Assembly: GCA_964430855.1 (NCBI GenBank)
Contig: CAYSHC010000008.1
Coordinates: 11,082 to 75,081 of the forward strand
From: JAEZDP01 sp964430855
Lineage (GTDB): Bacteria; Acidobacteriota; Vicinamibacteria; Vicinamibacterales; Vicinamibacteraceae
Direction: 5' to 3'
DNA length: 64,000 nt
A program made the translations under genes and the position numbers. Positions 53,163 to 62,776 of the stretch are shown here, one piece after another (within the stretch, counting starts at the first letter, position 1; each line of letters opens with the position of its first letter). Below the pieces are notes generated by a model that saw only the letters and a list, made by a program, of their open reading frames with translations, had not been told where the DNA came from and did no database searches.

Positions 53163-53987
53163 ATGAACGACGACGTGATCCAGTGTCCGGACCCCGAAGC
53201 CCTCGTCACGCTTCTCTACGAGGACGAGGGTGACGGAGCAGACGACGCCGCGTTGCGCGCCCACGTGCAGTGCTGCGCCCGGTGCGCGCGGACGCTCGAG
53301 GAGCTCGAGCGGACTCGCGGCACCCTGAACGCCTGGCGGGCCCCCCGCCTTCCCGTCGGGTTTGCCATCGTCGATCGACGGCCGCCGCTCTGGCAGCGCG
53401 TGGCGCCGTGGGCGGGCCTTGCTGCTGCTGCTGTCCTCACCCTTGCCGGCGCCGCCGGCGTCGCCGGTCTCCACATCCGCTACGACGCCACGGGACTCAC
53501 CGTCACGACAGGCTGGGGTCGTACGGCCCCCGCAGACGGACCCTCCGCGCCGATGCCCGCCGTCGCGCCCGCGGCCATGCGGGCGGCAGAAGCGCCGCAC
53601 GAATCGTGGCTGACGCGGGCCTCCGAGGGCGAGCCGCCGTGGCGCGCGGACTTCGACCTGCTCGCCACGCAGCTCCGGGCCGAGTTCGAGGCCACGACCC
53701 GCGCCGCCGAGGAGCGCCTGGCGCACGCCGCGCGTCCGGTCACCGTCGCCGCGCAAGGCGCGCCGTTCGACGAAGACGCGTTCATGCAGCGCGTCATGGA
53801 ACGCATCGACCAGAGCGAGGTCCGCCAGCAGCAGAACCTGGCCCTTCGAATCGCCGAGCTCGGCCGCGAGTTCCAGCTCCGGCGGCAGGCCGACCTCGTC
53901 CAGTTCGAACGCGGGCTCGCCCGCATCGAGAACCAGCGACAGGACCTGATTCGCCGGGTGGCCGTGACCCAGGCGCCCCAGCCGTGA
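53163..53987 (+). CDS. Zinc-finger (HC2-type) transmembrane anti-sigma factor
   Basis: 274-aa predicted partner of the ECF sigma factor encoded just upstream. The N-terminal anti-sigma region includes LRAHVQCCARCARTLEEL, the HxxxCxxC zinc motif. One membrane helix lies at about 83-104 (GLAAAAVLTLAGAAGVAGLH). A periplasmic region follows, ending in a helical Gln/Arg-rich stretch (EVRQQQNLALRIAELGREFQ) likely to form a coiled coil. The end overlaps the next ATG by one base (TGATGA). Regulated proteolysis of such proteins releases the sigma factor. Confidence 0.87.
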   Translation: MNDDVIQCPDPEALVTLLYEDEGDGADDAALRAHVQCCARCARTLEELERTRGTLNAWRAPRLPVGFAIVDRRPPLWQRVAPWAGLAAAAVLTLAGAAGVAGLHIRYDATGLTVTTGWGRTAPADGPSAPMPAVAPAAMRAAEAPHESWLTRASEGEPPWRADFDLLATQLRAEFEATTRAAEERLAHAARPVTVAAQGAPFDEDAFMQRVMERIDQSEVRQQQNLALRIAELGREFQLRRQADLVQFERGLARIENQRQDLIRRVAVTQAPQP

Positions 53988-54982
53988 TGACCCGCACACC
54001 CCGCCTGCGCACCGCGTCGCTGGCGGCGCTCGTCCTGCTGACGGCGTCGGGGCCGATGGCCGCCTTCGCGCAGGACGCCGAGCCGGCCTCGGCATCGAGC
54101 CCCGCTCCGGCGCCAGCTCCGGCGCCGGCGCAGCCGTCCTCCCGGTCCGCCGGCGGGCTGGACCCGTTGCGGGCCACGATGCTGCGCAACCGCTATCACG
54201 TGCGGCAGATGGAGTCGGTCCTGGTGCGCGCCGTGGAGCACGCCGCCGAGGTGATGTCGCATCGCCTCACCAGCGTCTCGCCCGACGTCATGGCGCTGGC
54301 GGGGACGCCACGGGCGCAGGGTTTTCGCATCGAAGGCCACGGCCTCTTCTTCTCCGTCGAGGTGCCGCGCCTCAGCGACAGCATGGCCTGGGCGCTCCAG
54401 GTGCTCAACGCGAATCGCGACCAGCGCACCTTGGTCTCGCTGCACAGGCTCGCCGAGACGCAGACCGATCCTGTCGTGCGCGCCGACATCGAGCGCGCGA
54501 TCCGCCTCCTCAACCGGCACATGACGATGCCGACGATGGTTGAGGCGGTGCGCCCGACGGGTGCGCCGGGCGCTGCTGCCGGGCCCGGCCTGGCGGCCGA
54601 CGCGGCAGGCGCGCCGGCGGCGCAGGCCCAGGGCGTGGGGCAGTCGGCGGTCACCGCGGCGACCGTCGCGCCCGACGGCGACGCGCCCGCGCCCTCCGAC
54701 GACATCCGCGCCCTGCTCGCGAACCCGAGCGCTGCCTACGAGGACGAGGTCAAGCGGGCCCTGGTGGACGCGCTGCTCGACTACGCGCTCACGCTGCCGC
54801 TCTCGCCAGGCGAGAAGGTGACGGTCGCTGCCCGCGACGCGGGCTACATCGCGTTTCCCGACGCGGTGAGCGAGATGGTCACGGTGACGCTCACCGCCGA
54901 TGTCGACGACCTCCTCGCTTTCCGTCAGCAGCGGATAGACAGGGACGAGGCGCGCCGTCGCGTACGGGTGCGTGAATTCTGA
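53987..54982 (+). CDS. Exported protein of unknown function in the sigma/anti-sigma operon
   Basis: 331-aa protein with a signal peptide (about 1-28, ending AFAQ), an Ala/Pro/Ser linker and a helical domain. Segments include LDPLRATMLRNRYHVRQMES, VLVRAVEHAAEVMS, RIEGHGLFFSVEVPRLSDSM, DEVKRALVDALLDYALTL and a final VTVTLTADVDDLLAFRQQRI. A second low-complexity region (about 185-225) is Ala/Gly-rich. No named domain is recognised. Its ATG overlaps the anti-sigma stop (TGATGA), so it is part of the regulatory operon and probably an envelope component whose state is sensed or whose amount is controlled by it. Confidence 0.78.
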   Translation: MTRTPRLRTASLAALVLLTASGPMAAFAQDAEPASASSPAPAPAPAPAQPSSRSAGGLDPLRATMLRNRYHVRQMESVLVRAVEHAAEVMSHRLTSVSPDVMALAGTPRAQGFRIEGHGLFFSVEVPRLSDSMAWALQVLNANRDQRTLVSLHRLAETQTDPVVRADIERAIRLLNRHMTMPTMVEAVRPTGAPGAAAGPGLAADAAGAPAAQAQGVGQSAVTAATVAPDGDAPAPSDDIRALLANPSAAYEDEVKRALVDALLDYALTLPLSPGEKVTVAARDAGYIAFPDAVSEMVTVTLTADVDDLLAFRQQRIDRDEARRRVRVREF

Positions 54983-54993
54983 CGCGACGGGGA

Positions 54994-54999
54994 TAGAAT
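54994..54999 (+). promoter_or_regulatory. Putative -10 element (TAGAAT) for the gene at 55006
   Basis: TAGAAT ends six bases before the ATG at 55006. The expected transcription start would coincide with the start codon. No Shine-Dalgarno sequence is present between them. Confidence 0.4.
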
Positions 55000-55005
55000 C
55001 CAGCC

Positions 55006-55509
55006 ATGCGACACGTGATGCGTTTCTCCCTGGCGGCGGCGATCGCGTCGATGGCGTTCGTGCTGGCAGCGTGCGGCGGTCCCTCCGTGCCCATCGACCA
55101 GGCCCTTGCCGTCGAGGAGGTGGTCACGGGGTATCACGACGGCGGCACGGCAGCGGGCCAGAACCGCCTGCTCCCCACCATCTCGTTCCGCGTCAGGAAC
55201 ACGACCGACCGGACGATCTCGGCGGTGCAGTTCAACGCGGTCTTCCGCGTCGTCGGCGAGGAAGAGGAGCTCGGCTCGCAGCTCATTCGCGGCCTCGGCG
55301 GCGACGGGCTCGCCCCGGGCGAGACGAGCCAGGCCTTCGTCCTGCGATCGACGTTCGGGTACTCGGGCGAACAGGGGCGTGCCGAGATGTTCCAGCACCA
55401 GGGCTTCCAGGATGTCCAGGTGGAGCTCTTCGCCAAGGCTGGCGGTGCGCAGTGGGTGAAGCTGCTCGAGCAACTGGTCGATCGTCAGCTGCTCGACGTC
55501 GCGCAGTAG
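55006..55509 (+). CDS. Small lipoprotein, FxLYD-like domain suspected
   Basis: 167-aa lipoprotein: signal peptide (about 1-22) and lipobox LAAC with lipidated Cys23. The mature part has ISFRVRNTTDRTISAVQFNA then VFRVVGEEEELGS, a beta-sandwich pattern like FxLYD domains, which have the shape of extracellular carbohydrate- or protein-binding modules. An in-frame ATG four codons later (MRFSL) is an alternative start. It follows the sigma/anti-sigma operon by 23 bases and has its own -10-like element, so it may be transcribed separately. No function can be assigned. Confidence 0.72.
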   Translation: MRHVMRFSLAAAIASMAFVLAACGGPSVPIDQALAVEEVVTGYHDGGTAAGQNRLLPTISFRVRNTTDRTISAVQFNAVFRVVGEEEELGSQLIRGLGGDGLAPGETSQAFVLRSTFGYSGEQGRAEMFQHQGFQDVQVELFAKAGGAQWVKLLEQLVDRQLLDVAQ

Positions 55510-55555
55510 GCGCGCTACCCGCCTCCCCCGACCTCCCCCGACGAGAAGGGCGAAC

Positions 55556-56941
55556 GTGAACGCATCCACGCACGGCGCCGCGCCTGCCGGCCGCGGTGAA
55601 CTCACTCGCGGCCTTGGCGCCTACGACGCGGCTGCCGTCGTGGTGTCGAACGTCATCGGCAGCGGCATCCTCATCCTGCCGGCCATCGTCGCGGCGATGG
55701 TCACGCATCCCGCGGCGATGCTCGGCGCCTGGATCGTCGGCGGGCTGCTCGCCTTTGCGGGCGCGCTCTCGTACGCGGAGCTGGCGGCCCTGCGCCCTCG
55801 GGCCGGCGGCGAGTACGTCTACCTTCGCGCGGCCTTCGGGCCGCTCATGGCCTTCCTCACCGGCTGGACGTCCTTTGTGGCCGGCTTCTCCGGGGCCATC
55901 GCGGCAGGGGCGGTCGGACTTGCGGGCTATCTCGGGCGCTTCTTTCCGGCCGCGGCCGACGCGACGCCCTGGGTCAGCCTGCCGCTCGGCCCCATCGCGT
56001 TGTCCCTCTCCCCGCAGAGCGTCGTGGCGCTGGTGGCAATTGCCGCGCTGTCCATCGTCCACATGCTGGGGCTCGGGCCGGGCCGGCTCGTCCAGAACGC
56101 CCTCGCGCTCGTGAAGGTCACGGCGCTGCTCGTGTTCGTGGCGGCAGGGCTCTCGATGGGCAACGGTTCCACAGCCAACTTCAGCGCGTCCGGCCCGTGG
56201 CCGGTCTCGGGCATGGTGCTGGCGCTCATCCCGGTGATGTTCAGCTACTCGGGATGGAACGCCGCTGCCTACATTGCCGAGGAGATCCGTGACCCTGGCC
56301 GGAACGTGCCGCGGGCGCTCGCACTCGGCACCGCCGCCGTTGTCGTCGTCTACGCGGCGATGAACGTCGTGTACCTGTACGCGATGCCCGTGGATGCGCT
56401 CGCGGGCATCCGCGACAGCCGCGTCGTGGACGCCGCCGCCGAGACGCTGTTCGGGCCGCGTGTCGCCGACCTGCTCACCGTCGTGACGATCTTCATCGTC
56501 CTCGGCAGCATCAGCGCGATGGTGTTTGCCGGGCCGCGCGTCTACTACGCGATGGCCCGCGACGGGCTGTTCATCGAGGCCGCCGCGCACGTCCACCCGC
56601 GCACGAAGACGCCGCTCATCGCCATCGCCGCGCAGGGCATCTGGAGCAGCCTGCTGGTGCTCACCGGCACGTTCAGCCAGCTGGTGCAGTACACGGGGTT
56701 TGCCGTGGTGCTGTTTGCCGGCATCGCCGTCGCCGCGCTCTTCGTGCTGCGCCGCCGGCACCCCGACGCCCCACGCCCCTTCCGCGCCTGGGGCTATCCC
56801 GTGACACCGGGCATCTTCGTCGCCGCGAGCGCCGCGATGGTGGTCAACGCGATCTGGCGCGAGCCAGGGCCGTCGCTCGGCGGTCTGGGCATCCTCCTGG
56901 CGGGTGTGCCTGTCTACCTCTGGTTCCGAAGCCGAGGGTGA
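55556..56941 (+). CDS. APC family amino acid permease
   Basis: 461-aa integral membrane protein with about 12 hydrophobic segments. It starts GRGELTRGLGAYDAAAVVVS, followed by the substrate-binding helix 1 motif VIGSGILILPA (GSGI), then PRAGGEYVYLRAAFGP and MFSYSGWNAAAYIAEEIRDP, all hallmarks of amino acid-polyamine-organocation carriers. It has no fused regulatory domain. The start is GTG at 55556, with AGAAGGG seven bases upstream. The substrate (amino acid or polyamine) is unknown. Its stop is followed at once by a heptanucleotide array and a decayed gene. Confidence 0.9.
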   Translation: MNASTHGAAPAGRGELTRGLGAYDAAAVVVSNVIGSGILILPAIVAAMVTHPAAMLGAWIVGGLLAFAGALSYAELAALRPRAGGEYVYLRAAFGPLMAFLTGWTSFVAGFSGAIAAGAVGLAGYLGRFFPAAADATPWVSLPLGPIALSLSPQSVVALVAIAALSIVHMLGLGPGRLVQNALALVKVTALLVFVAAGLSMGNGSTANFSASGPWPVSGMVLALIPVMFSYSGWNAAAYIAEEIRDPGRNVPRALALGTAAVVVVYAAMNVVYLYAMPVDALAGIRDSRVVDAAAETLFGPRVADLLTVVTIFIVLGSISAMVFAGPRVYYAMARDGLFIEAAAHVHPRTKTPLIAIAAQGIWSSLLVLTGTFSQLVQYTGFAVVLFAGIAVAALFVLRRRHPDAPRPFRAWGYPVTPGIFVAASAAMVVNAIWREPGPSLGGLGILLAGVPVYLWFRSRG

Positions 56942-56951
56942 CGGCGCACAC

Positions 56952-57028
56952 CGGACCGCCTACCGCTCACAGCGGGCCGCTTGCCGCTCACGGCGTACCG
57001 CTCACGGCGTACCGCTGACCGCGCACGC
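56952..57028. repeat. Heptanucleotide tandem array (CNNACCG-type)
   Basis: About eleven 7-bp units, including CGGACCG, CCTACCG, CTCACGG (twice), CGTACCG (twice) and CTGACCG. The array begins ten bases after the APC permease stop. It shares the period and the core ACCG with the array at 34344-34406, though units are more divergent. It runs into the start of the decayed gene at about 57040. Confidence 0.75.
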
Positions 57029-57039
57029 GTCTGGCTTCA

Positions 57040-57698
57040 CGCCCGCTTCGCTGGCTGACTGCCGCCGGGCTTGCGGTGGCGGGGTACGCAGGGTATGCAG
57101 CCGTGGCCTGGTATCGCTGCGGTGCGGCACGCCGGGCAGGTGCTGGCGGGTCCGACATGCTGCTCGACAGGTTCATGCCTGCGTACGACGTCGTGCCGCG
57201 GCATCACATCCGCGTGGCCTGCCGAGACGACGCTGGCAGCGGCCGCCGGGATTGACCTGCCGGGGACGCCCGTCGTCCGCGCCGTCATTCGACCTTGCGC
57301 CTGGCGCGGCGCCAGGCGTGCGTCAAGCACTCGCGCGGGCTGCTTGCCGACATGACGGCGCTCGGATGGGGCGTGCTGGACCGAGCCGGGACGTGAAGTC
57401 GTCGGCGGCGCGGTCACGCGGCCGTGGGAAGCCGATGTGAGGTTCCGGCCGTGCCGTCGGACGCGTTCGCGGCGTTCGAAGAGCCGGGCTACGTGAAGAT
57501 CGCCTGGACGCTGCGTACGGCCCCGACCGTGGATGGCGGCTCGATCGTCCGTACCGAGACGCGCGCCCCGGCAACCGACGCCGCGGCGCGCAGGAGATCC
57601 GCCGCTACTGGGCGTGCGTGTCGCCCGGCATCAGGCTGATCCGATGGGCCACCCTGATGCCGGTGAAGCGCGAGGCCGAGCGCCGGGCGCGCGGCTGA
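57040..57698 (+). pseudogene. Decayed gene readable in six frame-shifted fragments (possible SRPBCC-type protein)
   Basis: No intact reading frame covers this stretch, but six pieces in alternating plus-strand frames join into a plausible protein. They are AAGLAVAGYAGYAAVAWY and LLDRFMPAYDVVPRHHIRVA (to about 57219); TTLAAAAGIDLPGTPVVRAV (about 57218-57292); GLLADMTALGWGVLDRAG (to about 57390); GREVVGGAVTRPWEADVRFR (about 57390-57450); AFEEPGYVKIAWTLR through TETRAPATDAAARRR (57454-57593); RYWACVSPGIRLIRWATLMP and the end VKREAERRARG (57603-57698). The overall look (membrane helix, then a domain with TETR and a YW...SPGI ending) resembles a family of uncharacterised SRPBCC-like membrane-anchored proteins. 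The ending is preserved; no start codon is evident. At least five indels exist while adjacent genes are clean, so decay is more likely than sequencing error. Confidence 0.7.
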
Positions 57699-57702
57699 CG
57701 GC

Positions 57703-58539
57703 TCAGGGCTGCTCGCGAACCAGCGCGCCCTCGTAGGTGGTCACCTCGTTCTCGACAATCAGGACGTCGAGCGTGAGGGGCTCGTAGCCATCGGCCCTGA
57801 TCTCCACCTGATGCGGACCGACCGGCAGCTTCAGCTTCTGGAACGCGCCGTCGAAGTCGTCCACCTTCCCGGCGAAGTAGCCGCCGACGTGGACCTCTGC
57901 GTGCCGCGGCTTCACCTTGAGGCGCAGGCCTCCCGTCACGTCCGCGTCCTGGATGCTGCTGGACGAGGAGTAGCCGCCCGAGCTGCCGTACCCGTACCCA
58001 TAGCCGGTGCCGGCCCAGTTGCTCCAGTAGGGGTAGCCACCGTAGTAGCCGTAGCTCCAGTACCACGGATCCCACAGGTACCCGAGGCCCATGGCCCCGT
58101 AGCCCCACGGGTAGAAGTACCAGGAGTCGTTCCCCCAGTAGATCGGCCCGGAGATGATGGGCGGCAACGTGCCGACCGACGACCGCGGGATCGCGCGCCC
58201 CGTCACCGGGGCTCCGTCGCGCGGCCGCGAGTAGCTCGGCACCGCCGCGCCGCCGCTCTCACCGCCGCCCCTGCGGCTTCGCGTCGTCGGCGCGGATGCG
58301 GGCGTCGAAGGCGTCGACCGTCCGCTGCTTCCGCTGGAGCCACCCCACGTCGAGCCGCCCCCGCCACGAGGAGAGGCCACGCGGCCCGTGTCGCCGCCAC
58401 CGCCGCCGGACGACCCCCCCGACGACGACCCGCCGGCCGCGCCCGGGTTGCGGGGGCGCTGGTCGGCCAGCACCACGCCGGTCGAGGCCAGGGCCACGAT
58501 GATCGCCGTCGCTGCCGTCCTGAGGATTTGTCTCTTCAT
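57703..58539 (-). CDS. PEGA-domain exported protein, Gly/Ser/Tyr-rich
   Basis: 278-aa protein with a signal peptide (MKRQILRTAATAIIVALAST, ending VLADQ). A long low-complexity Gly/Ser/Arg region (about 35-100) follows, then a Tyr/Trp/Gly-rich part (about 135-195; YFYPWGYGAMGLGYLWDPWY). The C-terminal PEGA domain (about 205-278) has LRLKVKPRHAEVHVGGYFAG and LKLPVGPHQVEIRADGYEPL. PEGA domains are surface or wall-associated beta modules. I chose the ATG at 58539 because GGAG lies seven bases upstream; an upstream ATG would bury the signal peptide. It is divergent from hslV and ends five bases from the decayed gene. Confidence 0.85.
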   Translation of the reverse strand: MKRQILRTAATAIIVALASTGVVLADQRPRNPGAAGGSSSGGSSGGGGGDTGRVASPRGGGGSTWGGSSGSSGRSTPSTPASAPTTRSRRGGGESGGAAVPSYSRPRDGAPVTGRAIPRSSVGTLPPIISGPIYWGNDSWYFYPWGYGAMGLGYLWDPWYWSYGYYGGYPYWSNWAGTGYGYGYGSSGGYSSSSSIQDADVTGGLRLKVKPRHAEVHVGGYFAGKVDDFDGAFQKLKLPVGPHQVEIRADGYEPLTLDVLIVENEVTTYEGALVREQP

Positions 58540-58695
58540 GGGGTCACTCCAGATGTCTTCCCCAGGAACCATTGCAAACGAGCTGCCATGGGGCGACACC
58601 GGCTCCGGCGCCAAATATCCGGGGGCGTTCCGCCTCAGGCGCAGCGAACGTCCTTTTCGTCAGGCTGCGCGTCATCCCGGACGGACACGCCTTCC

Positions 58696-58704
58696 TGCTA
58701 TTGT
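58696..58704 (+). promoter_or_regulatory. Extended -10 element for hslV (leaderless)
   Basis: TGCTATTGT, an extended -10 of the TGn form, ends six bases before the hslV GTG at 58711. It is nearly identical in layout to the lysA element (CCTGCTATGAT). No Shine-Dalgarno sequence is present. Confidence 0.5.
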
Positions 58705-58710
58705 CGATCC

Positions 58711-59241
58711 GTGACCGTACATGCCACAACCGTCCTAGCGGTGCGCCACAACGGACGCGCCGTCATGGCGTCCGACGGCCAGGTGACGTTCGGGCAGGCC
58801 GTCCTCAAGCACACGGCGCGGAAGATCCGCCGCCTCCATCACGACCGCGTCCTGGCCGGCTTTGCCGGCGGCGCGGCCGACTCGTTCGCGCTGTTCCAGC
58901 GCTTCGACGCCAAGCTCGACGAATACCGCGGCAACCTCGAGCGCGCTGCCGTCGAGCTGGCGCGTGACTGGCGCACCGATCGCGCGTTGCGCCGGCTCGA
59001 GGCCATGCTCGTCGTGATGGACCGCGAGCGCACGTTCCTGCTGTCGGGCACGGGCGACCTCATCGAGCCAGACGACGGGGTGCTCGGCATCGGGTCGGGC
59101 GGGGCCTACGCCATGGCCGCGGCCCGCGCGCTCGTGCATCACAGCTCGCTCGAGGCGCGCGCCATCGTCGAGGAGGCCATGCGCATCGCGGGCGATATCT
59201 GCATCTACACGAACCGACACGTCACCATCGAGGAGTTGTAG
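58711..59241 (+). CDS. hslV: ATP-dependent protease subunit HslV
   Basis: Proteasome-like threonine peptidase of the HslUV protease, 176 aa. Translation from GTG gives VTVHATTVLAVRHNGRAVMA. The catalytic Thr is the first of the ATT pair (Thr6), so a five-residue propeptide must be removed, as in forms that begin xxHATT rather than E. coli MTT. ASDGQVTFGQAV, GFAGGAADSFALF, GIGSGGAYAMAAARAL and the C-terminal DICIYTNRHVTIEEL are family signatures. The start is immediately after a -10-like element. hslU follows after four bases, in one operon. Confidence 0.96.
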   Translation: MTVHATTVLAVRHNGRAVMASDGQVTFGQAVLKHTARKIRRLHHDRVLAGFAGGAADSFALFQRFDAKLDEYRGNLERAAVELARDWRTDRALRRLEAMLVVMDRERTFLLSGTGDLIEPDDGVLGIGSGGAYAMAAARALVHHSSLEARAIVEEAMRIAGDICIYTNRHVTIEEL

Positions 59242-59245
59242 GTTC

Positions 59246-60694
<1,449 letters not shown>

Positions 60695-60721
60695 CGGGTT
60701 CGCGATACCATCAGCACCCCG

Positions 60722-62101
60722 GTGACCTTCGTCTCTCGCCTGCGCCGCCTCCCGTTCGTGTTCGTCCTGCCGCTTGCCGCGGCCGCGTGTGGATCCAAGG
60801 GCCCGCCCCTCGCGCCGCTGCGGCCCGTGCCGGCGGCCGTCTCGAACATCACGGCCGCGCGCCTCGGCGACGACCTGACGCTGCAGTTCGCGATCCCCAC
60901 GGCCAACGCCGACGGAACGACGCCGGCCGACGTGGCGCGCGTGGACGTCTTCGCGCTGACGGGCGACGCCCAGGGGCCGGGCGGCCGCGCGCTGACCGTG
61001 CGCGAGCTCGAGACGCTGGCGACGCGCATCGCCAGCATCCAGGTGCAGCCGCCGCCCCCGCCCTCGGACGATGACGAGGATGCCGACGCGCCGGCCCAGC
61101 CGGATCCCGCGGTGCCGCCCGATCCCCGGCCGGCTCAGGGAGCGATCGTCCGCGTGACCGAGACGCTCACGCCGGCGCTCGCGGCGGATGTCTTCGAGCA
61201 TCCCGACGCCGCGCGGGTCGCGGCGCGCCTGGCCGAGGCCATGGGCGAGGACGCCGACGCGCTTGCCGAGGACGAGGACGTGCCCTCGACCGAAGGCAGT
61301 GGACGCCCGCTGCTCTGGATGCAGCCGCCGGACGAGCTCGCCCGCAACTACATCGTCGTGGCGTACTCGAGCCGCAACAGGCCCGGCCCGATCTCCGCCG
61401 TCGTGCGCGTGCCGTTCATCCCGGCGCCGCCGATGCCTCCCGCGCCGCGCGTGACGCACACGGCGACGGCCTATCAGATCGCGTGGGACAACCCGCCGGG
61501 CATCCGCCTGCCCATCCAGCGGACCGTCACGCCCGAGATCGCCGCGGCCGAGGAGCTGCTGCCTGCGCGGCCGATCGTCGTGATGGGCACGCCGCACACC
61601 TACAGCGTGTACGAGCTGCCGTCGGAGGACGCGCCCGCGGCGGCGGCCACGGGGCCCGTCAATCCGGCGCCGCTCGAGACGCCGCAGTTCGAGCTGCCCG
61701 GCGTGCAGTTCGGCAGGCCGCGGTGTTTCGCCGTGCGAACCGTCGAGCGACGCGGTACGCTGACTCTTGAGAGCGAACTGTCGCCCGCCACCTGCGTGAC
61801 GCCCGTCGACACGTTCCCGCCCGCGCCGCCCAGCGGCTTGACGGCGGTGGGGAGCGAGGGCGGCGTCAGCCTGATCTGGGAAGCGAGCCCGGACGCGGAC
61901 GTCGTCGGCTACCTCGTCCTGCGCGGCCTGCCCGGCGAGGCTCTCCGGCCGCTGAACACCGAGCCGATCGCGGAGGCGACCTATCGCGACACGACGGCAC
62001 AGCCCGGCATCATCTACGTCTACGCCGTGGTCGCGGTGGACGGGGCGACACCGCCCAACGTGAGTCCCGAGAGCAACCGGGTACAGGAGGGCGCCCGCTG
62101 A
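60722..62101 (+). CDS. Lipoprotein with fibronectin type III-like domains
   Basis: 459-aa lipoprotein. A signal peptide ends in AAAC (Cys23), and the following GSKGPPLAPLRP resembles the LptM-type lipoprotein start (CGxKGPLxxP). Two or more beta-sandwich modules follow: LTLQFAIPTANADGTTPADV and, near the C-terminus, PSGLTAVGSEGGVSLIWEAS with DVVGYLVLRG and IIYVYAVVAVDG, typical of fibronectin type III. Between them are an acidic/proline-rich stretch (about 118-140) and a further FnIII-like unit. The GTG at 60722 follows hslU by 27 bases and has TACCAT ten bases upstream. Its job in the envelope is unknown. Confidence 0.8.
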   Translation: MTFVSRLRRLPFVFVLPLAAAACGSKGPPLAPLRPVPAAVSNITAARLGDDLTLQFAIPTANADGTTPADVARVDVFALTGDAQGPGGRALTVRELETLATRIASIQVQPPPPPSDDDEDADAPAQPDPAVPPDPRPAQGAIVRVTETLTPALAADVFEHPDAARVAARLAEAMGEDADALAEDEDVPSTEGSGRPLLWMQPPDELARNYIVVAYSSRNRPGPISAVVRVPFIPAPPMPPAPRVTHTATAYQIAWDNPPGIRLPIQRTVTPEIAAAEELLPARPIVVMGTPHTYSVYELPSEDAPAAAATGPVNPAPLETPQFELPGVQFGRPRCFAVRTVERRGTLTLESELSPATCVTPVDTFPPAPPSGLTAVGSEGGVSLIWEASPDADVVGYLVLRGLPGEALRPLNTEPIAEATYRDTTAQPGIIYVYAVVAVDGATPPNVSPESNRVQEGAR

Positions 62102-62122
62102 GGGGCCCGGAGGAGCCAGGTC

Positions 62123-62772
62123 ATGAAACTCTTCGTCGATTCGAGCAATGTCTCCGAGGTCAGGCGGCTGGCCGCCCTCGGTATCATCGACGGGGTCACC
62201 ACGAACCCGTCGCTGATGGCCAAGGAGGGGCGCGACCCCAACCAGATCCTCAAGGAAATCTGCGACATCGTGCAGGGGCCGGTCAGCGGGGAGGTGGTGG
62301 CGACCGACGTCGACGGGATGCTCGCGGAGGGCCGCGCGCTTGCGAAGCTCGACGAGCACATCGTCGTCAAGGTGCCGTTCACGCCCGCCGGCGTGCAGGC
62401 GTGCAAGACGCTGTCGGGTGAGGGCATCCGCGTCAACGTGACGCTGGTCTTCTCGGCGGCGCAGGCGCTGCTGGCCGCCAAGGCCGGCGCGTACTTCGTG
62501 AGCCCGTTTGTCGGACGCCTCGACGACATCGCGAGCGACGGCATGGCGCTCATCGAGCAGATCGTCGAGATCTACGACAACTACGACTTTGCCACCGAGG
62601 TGCTGGTCGCGAGCACGCGCAGCGCGCAGCACATCGTGCACGCCGCGCGGCTCGGCGCCGACATCTGCACGTGTCCGCCGAAGGTGATCGACTCGCTGTT
62701 CGATCACCCCCTGACCGACATCGGGCTCGAGCGCTTCCTCAAGGACTGGGAAGGGGCCCGGGCCGCGAAGGC

Positions 62773-62776
<4 letters not shown>
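62123..62776 (+). CDS. fsa: Transaldolase/fructose-6-phosphate aldolase family protein
   Basis: 217-aa small transaldolase-like TIM barrel (FSA/TalC type). Schiff-base Lys is K83 in HIVVKVPFT. Other marks are MKLFVDSSNVSEVRRL, GVTTNPSLMAKEG, GIRVNVTLVFSAAQALLA, YFVSPFVGRLDDI and the end LERFLKDWEG. The short form may act either as transaldolase in the pentose phosphate pathway or as fructose-6-phosphate aldolase; sequence alone does not decide, so the symbol is tentative. GGAGG lies about 10 bases upstream of the ATG at 62123. The downstream carboxylase ATG overlaps its stop (ATGA). Confidence 0.9.

Noticed and set aside
56940..57028. REP/CRISPR-like repeats after the APC permease
   Set aside because: Periodicity is a strict 7 bases with no spacers; treated as a heptamer tandem array.
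57424..57639. Independent 71-aa gene
   Set aside because: It is one of six frame-shifted pieces of the decayed gene; it breaks off before the continuation RYWACVSPG found in another frame.
57811..58710. Long N-terminal extension for HslV
   Set aside because: The open frame upstream of the GTG at 58711 is antisense to the PEGA gene; HslV needs a short N-terminus to expose its catalytic Thr.
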